A stretch of DNA of 64,000 bases from Candidatus Moduliflexus flocculans (GCA_000739515.1 DF820455.1:917128-981127); one strand, 5' to 3'; positions 9,107 to 18,598 are shown, counted from the stretch's first letter. Numbers and translations are program-made. The notes: generated by a model from the sequence alone, not told the origin.

Positions 9107-11938
9107 ATGCAGAGAATCAAAGAATTTCTTTCTGTGCCATATCGTACTGTTTCAGTATCGAGTATGTTTGCCGCTTTCGTGATTGCATCAGCCGGAACGT
9201 TCTTGCTATTGCTCATCCTGCTTAGAACAGAACTTATTCCGACCATCCCGACCGAACTCATGGGATGTTACGCCTATTACGCCGATTTGCCGATAACCAA
9301 TCGTTTAGCCTCTGTGACTATTTCAATGGTGGCATCATTTCTGTTTTTTCATCTCAGCATCGTCGTCTTATCTTTGCGAAAACAACAAGACATCGTACAT
9401 AAGATGTCCGCTTTTTATCATCGTGGCGTGAATGCACAGATTATAGAAAGATTCCAGGCCATAAAAACTTGGGGGAAACCAAAACATGTCATTCTGCTGT
9501 TATGGGCGGTTGGATTGTCATGGTTTATTTTTCCCGCCGTGTTATCCGCAATGAGAGCATATATTGGCTCTTTTGGGGATATTTCGCAATGTGCGATATT
9601 GGAGCGTTCAGGAAAAATCTTCAGCATGTTCCATTGGGTTCCGCCGCTGTTGGTCGTATTGGCCGCAGTTTTCGCATCAACGGAATATAAGATTGTTCGG
9701 CATGTCCTTTTTCCCGTGCAGACGATATTATTACTGTTCTATTGTACGATTTTACCTGCACCTTTTATCAAAGAAGGGCAAATCAGCACTTTTTTCCCGA
9801 TTCGCCCGGTTTTTTGGTTTCTTGCCTTCCCATTGGCTGCGCTTGGCCTTGCAGATTGCATCTATCGCTGTTTTGCGAGCAAAAAGAAACGATATATTTC
9901 GCCGTTGACGTTGCTGGCCTTGCTCTTTAGTTTCCTTTTTCATAACAGTCCCATCCCTGAAGTCTCTAATCTTTACGAGTTGGGGGCAAGACTTCCTATC
10001 TATTGGAGCGTTCGCAAAGGCTGGAGTTCATTATTCGAAGATGTTTCGATCACTTACGGACTCTGGGACTATGTCACATGCTGGCTCAGCGAAATCTTTA
10101 CCGGAGAATTGACGGCAACGGCCTATATCTATGGCGATTATCTGTTACGCGCCATTCTCATGACATGTTCTTTTCTGGCAATATCGGCGGCGCTGCCTTT
10201 ACCGATAGCGTTTCTGATTGCAATCTTCTTCGGAAGCGAAGTCATGATATGTATTGCAGCCTGCTTTGCGATATTATTAGCGCCGAAGTTGCTCCGACGG
10301 CCTGAATGGTGGATTCTGGTCTGGACGCTCATGTCGGCGATTCTGCCGTTTGCGAGAATTCCGCAAGGGACAGTGGTCGTCGTGGCGAGCCTCCCGCTCT
10401 TCGTCTGGCAGGTCGTCGCGCTCTATCACCAAAACCGAAAAGCGGCTTATGCTGCATTCGGCCTTGTGAACGTCGTCGCCATGCTCTTTTTGTTCGGCCC
10501 GCTTTCCGGATATTTTGGGGGACTGATGCGCATCTATGCGGATACGGCCAAAGTCAATGCGCCCTGGGCGGCGAACGGCTGGCTTGCCTGGGGTGCAAAT
10601 CTGCTGAAAGCCGCAATCATCATCGCGCCATTGTTAGCGTGGGTTATTGCCGTCTTGATTGTTCGTTCTCATAAAAGCGCTCAGTCTAAAAAGGCGGCGT
10701 TCGCGGTCTTCAGTATGGTCGCAATGTATGCGTTCTGCCTGATCAGTTATGGATTTTCAAGGACGGATTATCAATCATCCTTCCGACAATATCAGGTCTT
10801 CCTTTCTATTATCCCTGTCTTGATGATCGGAACGATTGTGTATATCAGGACATGGCGTGCGACGTTATCGAGCGTGATGGCATTCCTCATCTATTTCTGG
10901 TTGCTTGATGTGTTGCAATTGGCTGCTCCTTTTCAAGTGTTATCGCTGCCGCGTGATATGATTGCTTCGTTGAGCGTAATCTCGGCTTCTGAAACACATG
11001 ACTTCCAGAATGCTGCGGATTTCGGAATGCCTCATGTCGGTTATGGGAAATTCCCGAACGGATACCTTAAAGAATCGGCAAATTTAAAAAAATATTTGGA
11101 TCGAATACTCCAACCCGATGAAACCTTTCTTGACATGACGATGGTGGGCTTGCATTATTTTTCCAGCCAGCGCCGCCTGCTTACGGAATATCCGACGTAT
11201 TACACGATCCCGGGAGATACCGCCCAATTCCGCATGATCAACAAGCTTCGAGAACATGGTATCAGGCTTTCGTTGCTGGAACCTGCATATTTTGATCAAT
11301 CCCCTTCCTCATTGCGAGCGCATTACCCCTATCGTTATGCCTTGCTGAACGGACTTCCGTTTAAAATCAGCGAGCAGCAAGTGTTGTTGATGCCTCCACG
11401 ATATTTTGATAAAATCGGCGAACCTCTCCCCGATTTGCGACAAACATTGACCTTGCTCGATCAGCAATTTCCACAAAAAGATTTGAAATGGCTACCGCAA
11501 GTCTGGGGACGCGGATATGAAAAATTTAAAAAAGAACTCCCCCTTATTCGTGAATTAGATATTTCACATGTGAATGAACACCAATACTTTCAAAGAACAT
11601 TTTTCTTGAATCCTTCTTTGAGCGGACTTGACGCGGGGCTGCTTGTGCTTGATATAGAGACATCTGATAATATGAAAATTTTAATTTCATGGAACAATGA
11701 ACTTGGGTGGCAGAGTGCTAAACTCTCTTTTTTTACAAATGGGAAGATTGTGATTGTTCCGCTTGATGCGTTTCCTCGCTGGCTGCTCAGTCGCCGCATC
11801 AGTTCGCTGACGCTCCGGGCGGAAATGATGTCTTCGTCGAATGCCGCCGCACCCGTTTTTGAAATCAACCGTGCCGCGCTGATGCAGCGTCGCATGATTA
11901 AAGAATTAGGATTGGATAAAATAGCTTTTGGACAATGA
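9107..11938 (+). CDS. Large polytopic membrane protein, glycan-locus type, unknown function
   Basis: 943 residues. The start at 9107 has AAAGGAAAGG upstream; a frame from 9035 would overlap the methyltransferase. Residues 1 to about 640 contain roughly a dozen or more transmembrane helices; the last 300 or so are soluble and end in a region that may be a beta-sandwich (LDIETSDNMKILISWNNE...). The layout of many helices plus a large extracytoplasmic tail resembles membrane glycosyltransferases or glycan-processing proteins, but I recognise no family motif. Its place between a methyltransferase and a GT-C/TPR fusion supports a role in envelope glycan assembly. Confidence 0.65.
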   Translation: MQRIKEFLSVPYRTVSVSSMFAAFVIASAGTFLLLLILLRTELIPTIPTELMGCYAYYADLPITNRLASVTISMVASFLFFHLSIVVLSLRKQQDIVHKMSAFYHRGVNAQIIERFQAIKTWGKPKHVILLLWAVGLSWFIFPAVLSAMRAYIGSFGDISQCAILERSGKIFSMFHWVPPLLVVLAAVFASTEYKIVRHVLFPVQTILLLFYCTILPAPFIKEGQISTFFPIRPVFWFLAFPLAALGLADCIYRCFASKKKRYISPLTLLALLFSFLFHNSPIPEVSNLYELGARLPIYWSVRKGWSSLFEDVSITYGLWDYVTCWLSEIFTGELTATAYIYGDYLLRAILMTCSFLAISAALPLPIAFLIAIFFGSEVMICIAACFAILLAPKLLRRPEWWILVWTLMSAILPFARIPQGTVVVVASLPLFVWQVVALYHQNRKAAYAAFGLVNVVAMLFLFGPLSGYFGGLMRIYADTAKVNAPWAANGWLAWGANLLKAAIIIAPLLAWVIAVLIVRSHKSAQSKKAAFAVFSMVAMYAFCLISYGFSRTDYQSSFRQYQVFLSIIPVLMIGTIVYIRTWRATLSSVMAFLIYFWLLDVLQLAAPFQVLSLPRDMIASLSVISASETHDFQNAADFGMPHVGYGKFPNGYLKESANLKKYLDRILQPDETFLDMTMVGLHYFSSQRRLLTEYPTYYTIPGDTAQFRMINKLREHGIRLSLLEPAYFDQSPSSLRAHYPYRYALLNGLPFKISEQQVLLMPPRYFDKIGEPLPDLRQTLTLLDQQFPQKDLKWLPQVWGRGYEKFKKELPLIRELDISHVNEHQYFQRTFFLNPSLSGLDAGLLVLDIETSDNMKILISWNNELGWQSAKLSFFTNGKIVIVPLDAFPRWLLSRRISSLTLRAEMMSSSNAAAPVFEINRAALMQRRMIKELGLDKIAFGQ

Positions 11939-11971
11939 CAACAGCAGAATAAAAACGCTGGATGGACTGAG

Positions 11972-12022
11972 ATGGCGATAAGCTGGCAGACACCTTGAAA
12001 GTGTCTGCCAGCTTATCGCCAT
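11972..12022. repeat. Long hairpin, variant of the TGTCAGACACCTT family
   Basis: 22-bp arms (11972-11993 and 12001-12022) are exact reverse complements around a 7-base loop. The centre is CTGGCAGACAC/GTGTCTGCCAG, one step from the CTGTCAGACAC core of the copies at 476 and 34919. Confidence 0.8.
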
Positions 12023-12055
12023 ATCAACCCAATCAGTGTTCTATTCCTGAAATGT

Positions 12056-15000
12056 ATGCAATTTCGCCGCCTTGAATATGGCATTATCCTCGTTTTATTC
12101 GCCTTTCTTGCCGCGCTGGCGCTGACGGTGGATTATCAGTGTGTCGTCAATTATCTGTTTGGCGACGAAGCGGTCTATTACATGATGGCACAGAGTTTCG
12201 CCTACGATCTCGACCTCGAATACACGCAGAAAGATTTGTGGCGCGTTTATCAGGATGGCTGGTCTGCCGGACCGCAGGGCGTCTTTTTGCGCAAAATTGC
12301 GGACTTCACATTGACCGATGCCTCGTTCGAGCAATTGCGCAGCAAGAAGATGCCGGACGATCTGCTTCAGAAATTAACCCCGCTCAAAGGCCAGACCTTG
12401 CGGACGCAGAACGTCTATCTCGATGCGATTGCTGAAAAAATCGGCAAAGATGCGGAAAAGCAATACGCCAAAGAACTGATCGCGGCGGCGCAGAAAACGA
12501 ATGAACGGATTTTTTATTCAAAATCATTCATCTATTCGCTGATGCTCGCGCCGTTTCTTTTCCTGTTCGGCTTCAAGGGTTTCCTCGTGCTGAATATGCT
12601 CTTGCTGTTCGGAATGATTCTCATGGGCTGGCTCTATCTGCGGCAATTCAACGCGCCGCTGCCGTCGCTGCTGGTGTCCATGACCTTTTTTCTGCTGAGC
12701 GCGAGCCTGATTTACACGTATTGGCTGACGCCGGAAACGTTCAACATGTTCTGCGTTGCGGCGGGGCTGTTTTGCTGGCTCTACAAACGCGAATTGCCGC
12801 ATTCCGCCGACGACCTCTGGTATCGCTTTTCACGCCGCTCGCGCCTATTGCAAATTGTTTCCGCGCCGTTCACGCTGCTGCGCTGGCTCTTCGCCACGCC
12901 GGACGGACGTTTTTATCTCGCGCCGATTCCAATTGCGGTGGCCGCCGCGTCGAAATTGCCGAACGTGCTGTTTATTCTGCCGATTGTCGCCGACGCCCTG
13001 TTTGAAGGCGGCGTGCGGATTTTCAACAGCCGCGCCGAATCTGCTGATGTTCCGAACCGCCGTATAACGATTTTTCGAGCGATGACGCGCTTTGCCGCGA
13101 TCTGCGCGACGTTCTGGGTGGTGTTTCTCCTCTTTTACGGCTTACAAAAAGTCTTTACCGGCGATTTTAATCCGTATGCAGGCGACCGCAAGACGTTTTA
13201 CTGGAATTTCCCGTTCGGCGAAGCCGAAGACGCCTGGGAAAAAGGGATTCGCCTCTCGAACGACGATTACGCCGACGAGTCGTTTTATTTCAGTTGGAGC
13301 GTGTTGTTCCATAATCTGTATTATTACATCGTTGGCCGATTTACCGGGATTTTGCCCTATTTTTTCTGCACGTTTGTCGCGCTCTGGTATTTTCTCCGTT
13401 CGCTCATCAAAGAAAAACTCATCTGGAACGCCGGCTATGGCACGTTTCGCGTTACCGTCTGGCAGCGGCGCGTCTTCCTCGCGCTGACCGTCGCGGCGAG
13501 CATGTTCGCCTATATTTACATGGCGCCGAGCAACTATCAAGGGGGCGGCGGTGCGTTCGGCAATCGTTTTTATCTGAACATCTATCCCGGCGTCTTTTTC
13601 CTGATGACGACGCTGTCGAGCCTGATTCCGCTGACGGTCGGCTGGATCGTCGGCGCGGCGTTTTTGGCGCAATCGCTTGTCAATCCGTTCCAAACCTCGA
13701 CGTATCCGGCGTTTCAGGCGTTCCGCGCTCCGTTTCGCTGGCTGCCGGTGGAATTGACGCTGCTGAACACGCTCCCGACGAACGTCAATAGCAAGCTCAC
13801 GCAATCCGATCCGCCGGGCGAAACGCCGTTGCATCGCCTGTACTATTTTGATGAAAACATGGTGGAGCAAACGTCGCGAGAATTCTACGCGCGGGGCAAA
13901 AAGCAGGTAGATGCAGCGCTTAGGCTGTTTCAGCCGCAAGCCTATCTCACGATCAAGGTGATGAACGGCCCGCTCGCCAATCAGGTAGATGTCAGCGTGG
14001 CGGGGCAAAGACAAACGATTGATTTCGCGGCGGCCTTGCAAATGCGGCAAGTCGTCTTTTCGCTCAAGGAATACGTGCCGTTCTTCAAATCGCTCGTCTA
14101 TCCGATCAGCGTGCGCTCGCAGACTGGATTCGTGCCAAAATTCACGGCGGGAACAGGGCTGAATTCGCCGCGTTATCTCGGCTGCCTCGCGCAGATGTCG
14201 TTCGATCCGTTCGACGCCGCAAGCGCCTTTGTTGCGCAGGGTCATGCCAACGACGCGATTCCGCTGTTAGAAAACATGTTGCAGCAGTATCCAGATCATA
14301 TCCGCGCCCGTTCGCTCCTCGCAACGGCCTATTGGCAGGTCGGACGCTGGGAAGACGCCGAAACGCGCTTTCAGGAATGCGCGGCGCAGATGCCGCAATT
14401 TGCCGCCTCGTTTCAAAACTCGGTGGAAAAGCTGAACGCGCCGAAACGCACGAAAACGCCGGAAAAGAACACGAATGAACAGAGCGGTCTGCCTGATTAT
14501 AGCGCGGAAATCTCGAAAGACGCCGCGCAAGGGAAAAACCAGGCCGCGCCGCTCTTTCTCAAGGCCGAAATTGCGGGCGTCCCGCTTGGCCTGAAATTCG
14601 AAGCGGAAAATCTCTCGCATGGCACGGGCGACGTTGAAGCCGACATCGCCGCGTCGAACGGCAGCATCGCCGAATATCGCGCTGACAAAGACCCCGCCGG
14701 ATTTCTCGTTTTCGGGCCGGAAATCACCCTCCCTGCCGGAACGTATCAGGTCAAATTCCGGGCAAACTCCACGCCGAAACCCGGCCTTTCGCAGGCGTTT
14801 CCGCCGTTGGCCATCACGCTCGACGTGTACAGCAAGCGGCACGGCGTTCTGGCAAAATGCGGCGTTCCCGCCGATGCGGCCACGCCGCCGCGTTTCCGCG
14901 ACTATGCGCTCGATGTGGCGTTGATGTATCCCGACACGCTCGAATTTCGCGTCGAAACCACCGGCTTAGCGTCGGTGAAAGTGGATGCGATTGAAGTCTA

Positions 15001-15748
15001 TCCGCGCCTGCCGCTCGATATGCTGCAAGGCATGGCGACAGTCAACGCACAGCTTGGCAAACTGGATGTGGCGTATGACAATTGGCAGCAGGCGCTTGCG
15101 ATTGATTCAGAGTCGCCTGCCGCGCAAGCCGCCTATTTGCGGCTCTTGTTCGCGCAGAAACACTGGGATGAAGCGCGGCAATTCATCAGTGAACACGCCG
15201 ATTTTTCTGAATTCCATACCGGCCTGCTGTCTGAATTATTCGAAACAAGCGACGTGCCTGACACCTTGAAAACGCTGCTGCCGCAATTTGCGCCACAAAC
15301 GTCCTCGAATGTCGTGTTCGGCGACGCGCTCGAATTTGCGGGGCATACACTCGCTTCCGACGCGCTGAAACCGGGCGATACGCTCAACGTCGAATATTTC
15401 TGGAAAGGACTGCGGCGCATGGAGGAAGATTACACGATTTTCGTGCATGTCATTCGGAAAGGAACACTGTTTGCTTCGGAAAACGCCTTCAAAGCAAAAC
15501 GCAAATTCGGCATGGCAACCGGCATGTTTCAGCAGGATCACCGCCCGTTAGACGGCACGTATCCGACAACCGCGTGGCTGCCGGGCGAGCGCGTCCGCGA
15601 TGTGTATGCTGCGCCGATTCCCCCGGACACGCGCCCCGGCACGTATGAAATCTGGATCGGCGTCTGGAATCCGCTGACCAAAGAACGCCTGAAAACAGCC
15701 AACGGCGAGGAAAAAATCCGCATCGGAGAGATGATGATACAAGAATGA
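12056..15748 (+). CDS. GT-C membrane glycosyltransferase fused to TPR and beta-sandwich domains
   Basis: 1230 residues. The N-terminal half is a polytopic GT-C protein; the first extracytoplasmic loop has FGDEAVYYMMAQSFAYDLDLEY, whose acidic pair fits the catalytic loop of ArnT/PMT-like enzymes. TPR-like helices occur at about 720-785 and 988-1045 (RSLLATAYWQVGRWEDAETRF, NAQLGKLDVAYDNWQQALA). A beta-sandwich occupies about 800-985 and another 1085-1230 (KPGDTLNVEYFWKG, DYTIFVHVIRKG, TAWLPGERV, RPGTYEIWIGVWNP), a module often attached to such transferases. It should move a sugar from a polyprenyl carrier to an envelope acceptor. A decayed copy of its last 55 codons is at 17641-17802. Confidence 0.8.
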   Translation: MQFRRLEYGIILVLFAFLAALALTVDYQCVVNYLFGDEAVYYMMAQSFAYDLDLEYTQKDLWRVYQDGWSAGPQGVFLRKIADFTLTDASFEQLRSKKMPDDLLQKLTPLKGQTLRTQNVYLDAIAEKIGKDAEKQYAKELIAAAQKTNERIFYSKSFIYSLMLAPFLFLFGFKGFLVLNMLLLFGMILMGWLYLRQFNAPLPSLLVSMTFFLLSASLIYTYWLTPETFNMFCVAAGLFCWLYKRELPHSADDLWYRFSRRSRLLQIVSAPFTLLRWLFATPDGRFYLAPIPIAVAAASKLPNVLFILPIVADALFEGGVRIFNSRAESADVPNRRITIFRAMTRFAAICATFWVVFLLFYGLQKVFTGDFNPYAGDRKTFYWNFPFGEAEDAWEKGIRLSNDDYADESFYFSWSVLFHNLYYYIVGRFTGILPYFFCTFVALWYFLRSLIKEKLIWNAGYGTFRVTVWQRRVFLALTVAASMFAYIYMAPSNYQGGGGAFGNRFYLNIYPGVFFLMTTLSSLIPLTVGWIVGAAFLAQSLVNPFQTSTYPAFQAFRAPFRWLPVELTLLNTLPTNVNSKLTQSDPPGETPLHRLYYFDENMVEQTSREFYARGKKQVDAALRLFQPQAYLTIKVMNGPLANQVDVSVAGQRQTIDFAAALQMRQVVFSLKEYVPFFKSLVYPISVRSQTGFVPKFTAGTGLNSPRYLGCLAQMSFDPFDAASAFVAQGHANDAIPLLENMLQQYPDHIRARSLLATAYWQVGRWEDAETRFQECAAQMPQFAASFQNSVEKLNAPKRTKTPEKNTNEQSGLPDYSAEISKDAAQGKNQAAPLFLKAEIAGVPLGLKFEAENLSHGTGDVEADIAASNGSIAEYRADKDPAGFLVFGPEITLPAGTYQVKFRANSTPKPGLSQAFPPLAITLDVYSKRHGVLAKCGVPADAATPPRFRDYALDVALMYPDTLEFRVETTGLASVKVDAIEVYPRLPLDMLQGMATVNAQLGKLDVAYDNWQQALAIDSESPAAQAAYLRLLFAQKHWDEARQFISEHADFSEFHTGLLSELFETSDVPDTLKTLLPQFAPQTSSNVVFGDALEFAGHTLASDALKPGDTLNVEYFWKGLRRMEEDYTIFVHVIRKGTLFASENAFKAKRKFGMATGMFQQDHRPLDGTYPTTAWLPGERVRDVYAAPIPPDTRPGTYEIWIGVWNPLTKERLKTANGEEKIRIGEMMIQE

Positions 15749-15779
15749 GCAGCGTTTTTGTAACGTTTGGAGGAAGAAA

Positions 15780-16067
15780 ATGAACGATTTCCATTCCGTC
15801 CTGTATGAGGCTGTGCTTGTCGCCTTTGGGAAAATTCTCGCCAAGTATGATGTTTTCACGCAGGGTGTGATCATGCGGGATATTGGCAAAGAGATCGTGA
15901 TGTATTTAAATGAACATGGCTTTGGTTTTCAGGAAACAGATTCGGTTGAACATGAGCAGGGGTTGTCGTTTGATGCGGCGCTGAAAAACGCCGATAAGGC
16001 GTTGTACCAGGCAAAACATGACGGACGCAACCGGATCGCGGCGCACAAGAATACCGGACACGAATAG
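15780..16067 (+). pseudogene. Internally deleted GGDEF protein remnant
   Basis: 95 residues in two unlike parts. The last 35 (SFDAALKNADKALYQAKHDGRNRI) are the canonical end of a GGDEF diguanylate cyclase domain, but the GGDEF active-site loop and most of the domain are missing. The first 60 are an unrecognised N-terminal stretch. The simplest reading is a large in-frame deletion that joined the N-terminus of a signalling protein to the tail of its GGDEF domain. A good GGAGGAAG site still precedes the ATG, so a short product could be made, but it cannot synthesise c-di-GMP. Confidence 0.75.
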
Positions 16068-16333
16068 AAATCAACGCGTCCCGAGTTGCGAAATAGTTCC
16101 CGGCCATGAATCAAAGCATGCCGTCTCATTTTTTTTCACATCATCAGGATGAACGAATTCTGCGAACAACGTAACATTTGCTTGACGGACTGCAAAATTG
16201 CCGTTATGATACGTCTGCGAATCTGAAAAAATGTGAAAATTATGCGACGAATAACCTACTGATAACACTGAGGCGATGAATCGCGGCTGAAGGCAGCCGA
16301 GTCAGCCAGCGAGGATTTCACTCTGAAGATATC

Positions 16334-17479
16334 ATGCTTATAGGATTGCCAGCTTTAGAAAACGCGAATTGGCCGAAATTGCATCATGCGTATGGACGAG
16401 CGTTAGACACGCCTCAGCATCTGAGGGCATTGTTAGACGGTGGCGACGAGGCCATCAAAGACGCCGTCTCACATCTCTGTTCCGCCATCATTCATCAAGG
16501 AACGCCCTGGACGGCGACCGAGCCAGCGGCGCTAACTGTGGCGGGCTTTTTATCCGACAAGCGGATTGATCGCTGCAAACCGCTCCGCGCTCACCTGTTT
16601 GCATTTCTTGCGTCCGTCGCGGAAGCCTCTGTTCGAACAGAAATCAGCCGAGAAGAGCTTGAGAAGACGGCGAAATTCGACCTTGAGCCATTCCTCAATT
16701 CAGAGGATGACGAGCGGTTGTTCAACGATGAGAACGCCTCAAATGCGTTTTATGCGCGTTCGGTTCTTGGATGCATGAAGGCGGCTCCGGAACTGATTAA
16801 AGTGATGCTTGAGGGATTAAAACATCTGAATCCCCGCGTGCGAACACGCGCAGCGATGGGCGCCGTGATGCTGACGAACGCTGACTCGCTCCGCGATTAT
16901 GCTAAGTCTGTCGAAATCCGCTTGCTCTGGCTCGCTCAAACGACAAGGGATATTGATGAGCGGAGCGCGCATGTCCTCGCGTTAGGAGACTTGGGCTATG
17001 CGCCAATTGAATTTCTTCACGATCCCTCGCCTGCGGTGCGCATGTGCGCGGCGTTAGCGCCAGGATTCGCAACGAATCCTGCGGCTCTGCGTGAATTGCT
17101 CAATATGGTGGAACGCCAGGCCGGAAATATTGACACCTGGTTTAAAGACAAACCGCCACAGTTTGCGATGTGTCCGCGTTTTGCCGTTGTCGCCCGATTA
17201 GTCGAGTCGGTTGCCGATTTTGCTCAACTGGCTAATGCCGCCATCGCCCTCGTGAAGATCACGACGATCCATTGCGTGGATTTCGATTGGGGGCCGCTGC
17301 TGGCTGCCGCGTTTAAAGACGGCGACGGGCAGATCGCGACGGAAGCGCAGCGCCGATTCCTCGCCGCGCTTGTCAAAAATCAAAAACTATGGGATGCTCA
17401 TTTCAGCAATCCGCACAAGTGGTTCAAAAAAGCCGGACTGCCGTATGACCGCAACGAATGCGCCAAAATGATCAAATAA
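16334..17479 (+). CDS. HEAT-repeat protein of unknown function
   Basis: 381 residues, all-helical and apparently cytoplasmic. HEAT-like units are visible (for example LKHLNPRVRTRAAMGAVMLTNAD, DERSAHVLALGDLGYAPIEFLHDPSPAVRMCAALAPGFA). Similar HEAT proteins in actinobacteria and cyanobacteria are uncharacterised, and some act as immunity proteins; no toxin gene is next to it. The flanking sequence (16068-16333 and 17480-17640) contains no intact gene. The ribosome site is weak. Confidence 0.7.
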   Translation: MLIGLPALENANWPKLHHAYGRALDTPQHLRALLDGGDEAIKDAVSHLCSAIIHQGTPWTATEPAALTVAGFLSDKRIDRCKPLRAHLFAFLASVAEASVRTEISREELEKTAKFDLEPFLNSEDDERLFNDENASNAFYARSVLGCMKAAPELIKVMLEGLKHLNPRVRTRAAMGAVMLTNADSLRDYAKSVEIRLLWLAQTTRDIDERSAHVLALGDLGYAPIEFLHDPSPAVRMCAALAPGFATNPAALRELLNMVERQAGNIDTWFKDKPPQFAMCPRFAVVARLVESVADFAQLANAAIALVKITTIHCVDFDWGPLLAAAFKDGDGQIATEAQRRFLAALVKNQKLWDAHFSNPHKWFKKAGLPYDRNECAKMIK

Positions 17480-17490
17480 ATACCTCCACT

Positions 17491-17540
17491 GCTCGTTGAG
17501 CGTGTCGAAACGAGCGTTTCCTTCGACTCGCTCAATGAGC
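17491..17540. repeat. Imperfect inverted repeat, TTGAGCG-GTCGAA type
   Basis: 19-base arms (17491-17509 and 17522-17540) match as reverse complements with two mismatches. Related but degenerate pieces (GAGCGTGTCGAA) occur at 63650-63660. Confidence 0.65.
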
Positions 17541-17640
17541 GGAATGCGCTTTTCATCGTCATCAAACAAAACCGCCTGCTTTTTATCGCGCAAGAAAAGT
17601 CGAGAAAAAGTCTTGACAGCCTCAATCCTGCTGAATATGA

Positions 17641-17802
17641 GAGGAACATATCCGCGAAATTTACGCCGCGCCGATTCCGCCGGAGACGCGCGTCGGCGCG
17701 TATGAGATTTGAATCCGCGCGTGGAATCCGTTGACCAGAGAATGCCTGAAAACCGGCGACAACGCAGACGCCATCCGCATCGGTGAGATCGAGATTCGAT
17801 AA
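17641..17802 (+). pseudogene. Decayed duplicate of the GT-C/TPR gene's C-terminus
   Basis: Read in one frame this encodes IREIYAAPIPPETRVGAYEI, a stop, then AWNPLTRECLKTGDN...IRIGEIEIR and a final stop. It aligns almost residue for residue with the last 55 codons of the gene ending at 15748 (VRDVYAAPIPPDTRPGTYEIW...WNPLTKERLKTANG...IRIGEMMIQE). The stop replaces the codon for a conserved tryptophan (TGG to TGA). Weaker similarity may extend upstream to about 17545. It is a leftover of a second copy of the gene or of a partial duplication. Confidence 0.8.
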
Positions 17803-17904
17803 TGGTGGCGATTACGAAATACACGGAAGAAAAACAAAAGAGGAACTCGACGCCCCTGATACACTTCGTTGCAATTCGCCGGTTTAAGTCGGGATCGTTA
17901 TCTT

Positions 17905-18147
17905 ATGAGTCCAACAGTTTTTCGCTATAAATCGTATCGGTTCCATTTTTTCTCTCGTGAAGAGGAACGAATGCATATTCATGTGACCGCCAATCATGGA
18001 GAGGCCAAATTTTGGCTTGAGCCGGAAATCACGCTGGCGGTGAATCATGGATTGTCCGCTCATGAAGTTCGAGAATTGCAACATGTCGTAGAGGAACAAC
18101 GCGATGACATCATTCAATATTGGCACGACCACTTTGGCAACGACTGA
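17905..18147 (+). CDS. DUF4160 protein
   Basis: 80 residues. The family marks are FRFY-like YRFHFFSREEERMHIHV (conserved HIHV) and the GEAKFWL strand, with the C-terminal helix ELQHVVEEQRDDIIQYWHDHF. DUF4160 proteins are small, function unknown, and commonly encoded with DUF2442 partners, an arrangement thought to be toxin/antitoxin-like but not proven. The ATG at 17905 gives the usual family N-terminus (MSPTVFRY). It overlaps the next gene by 44 bases. Confidence 0.85.
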   Translation: MSPTVFRYKSYRFHFFSREEERMHIHVTANHGEAKFWLEPEITLAVNHGLSAHEVRELQHVVEEQRDDIIQYWHDHFGND

Positions 18148-18421
18148 AATCCTGAATGTCTCCCAATATGGGGTGTGGATTGCCATCAAAGGGCATGAAT
18201 ATTTTCTCTCCTATCAGGACTTCCCCTGGTTTAAGGATGGGACAATCGCACAAATTCTGCATGTCGAACTCCTGCATGATGAACATCTGTATTGGCCTGA
18301 TTTAGATATTGATTTAACGATTGATAGCTTGCGAAGACCAGAACATTATCCGTTACTATATCATGAGAGCAGCAGAAAAATGTCGAGTGAATTTTCTCCC
18401 ATCGCTGAAACGAAGATATGA
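18104..18421 (+). CDS. DUF2442 protein
   Basis: 105 residues. It has the DUF2442 pattern: a strand with YGVWIAIKGHEYFLSYQDFPWF, then LHVELLHDEHLYWPDLDIDLTIDSL, where W-x-x-L-D-x-D-L is the family hallmark. It overlaps the DUF4160 gene by 44 bases, so the two are probably translationally coupled and their products may act together. It ends in ATGA, where the next broken frame begins. Confidence 0.85.
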   Translation: MTSFNIGTTTLATTEILNVSQYGVWIAIKGHEYFLSYQDFPWFKDGTIAQILHVELLHDEHLYWPDLDIDLTIDSLRRPEHYPLLYHESSRKMSSEFSPIAETKI

Positions 18422-18536
18422 ATCAGGAATGGAGCGAATGGCTGAACACAGCGCATTCGATTGTGCTTGCAATTCCCGAACAGCATGAACTCCCGATTAT
18501 AGCGATCTGGAGGAATTCGACGCCTGGATGTTTTAG
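18418..18536 (+). pseudogene. Short frameshifted gene resembling the start of the SNF2 protein
   Basis: It starts at the ATGA overlap with the DUF2442 stop. The first 26 codons read MNQEWSEWLNTAHSIVLAIP..., then the sensible frame shifts by one base to DYSDLEEFDAWMF and a stop at 18534-18536. Without the shift the first frame runs to 18576 through unlikely residues. The N-terminus QEWSEWLNTA closely resembles QEWIEWLETA at the start of the SNF2 ATPase at 19348. It may be a third small gene of the DUF4160 operon or a relic of a duplicated SNF2 gene. Confidence 0.45.
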
Positions 18537-18598
18537 AAGCCCTTTTTATCTATTTATGACATTCTGCGTGGAATGAGGCGCTTAATAACAAGGTTTTT

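Noticed and set aside
13142-14245. 367-codon open frame on the minus strand
   Set aside because: It is antisense to the GT-C/TPR gene, is Arg-rich and low-complexity, and has no family motif.
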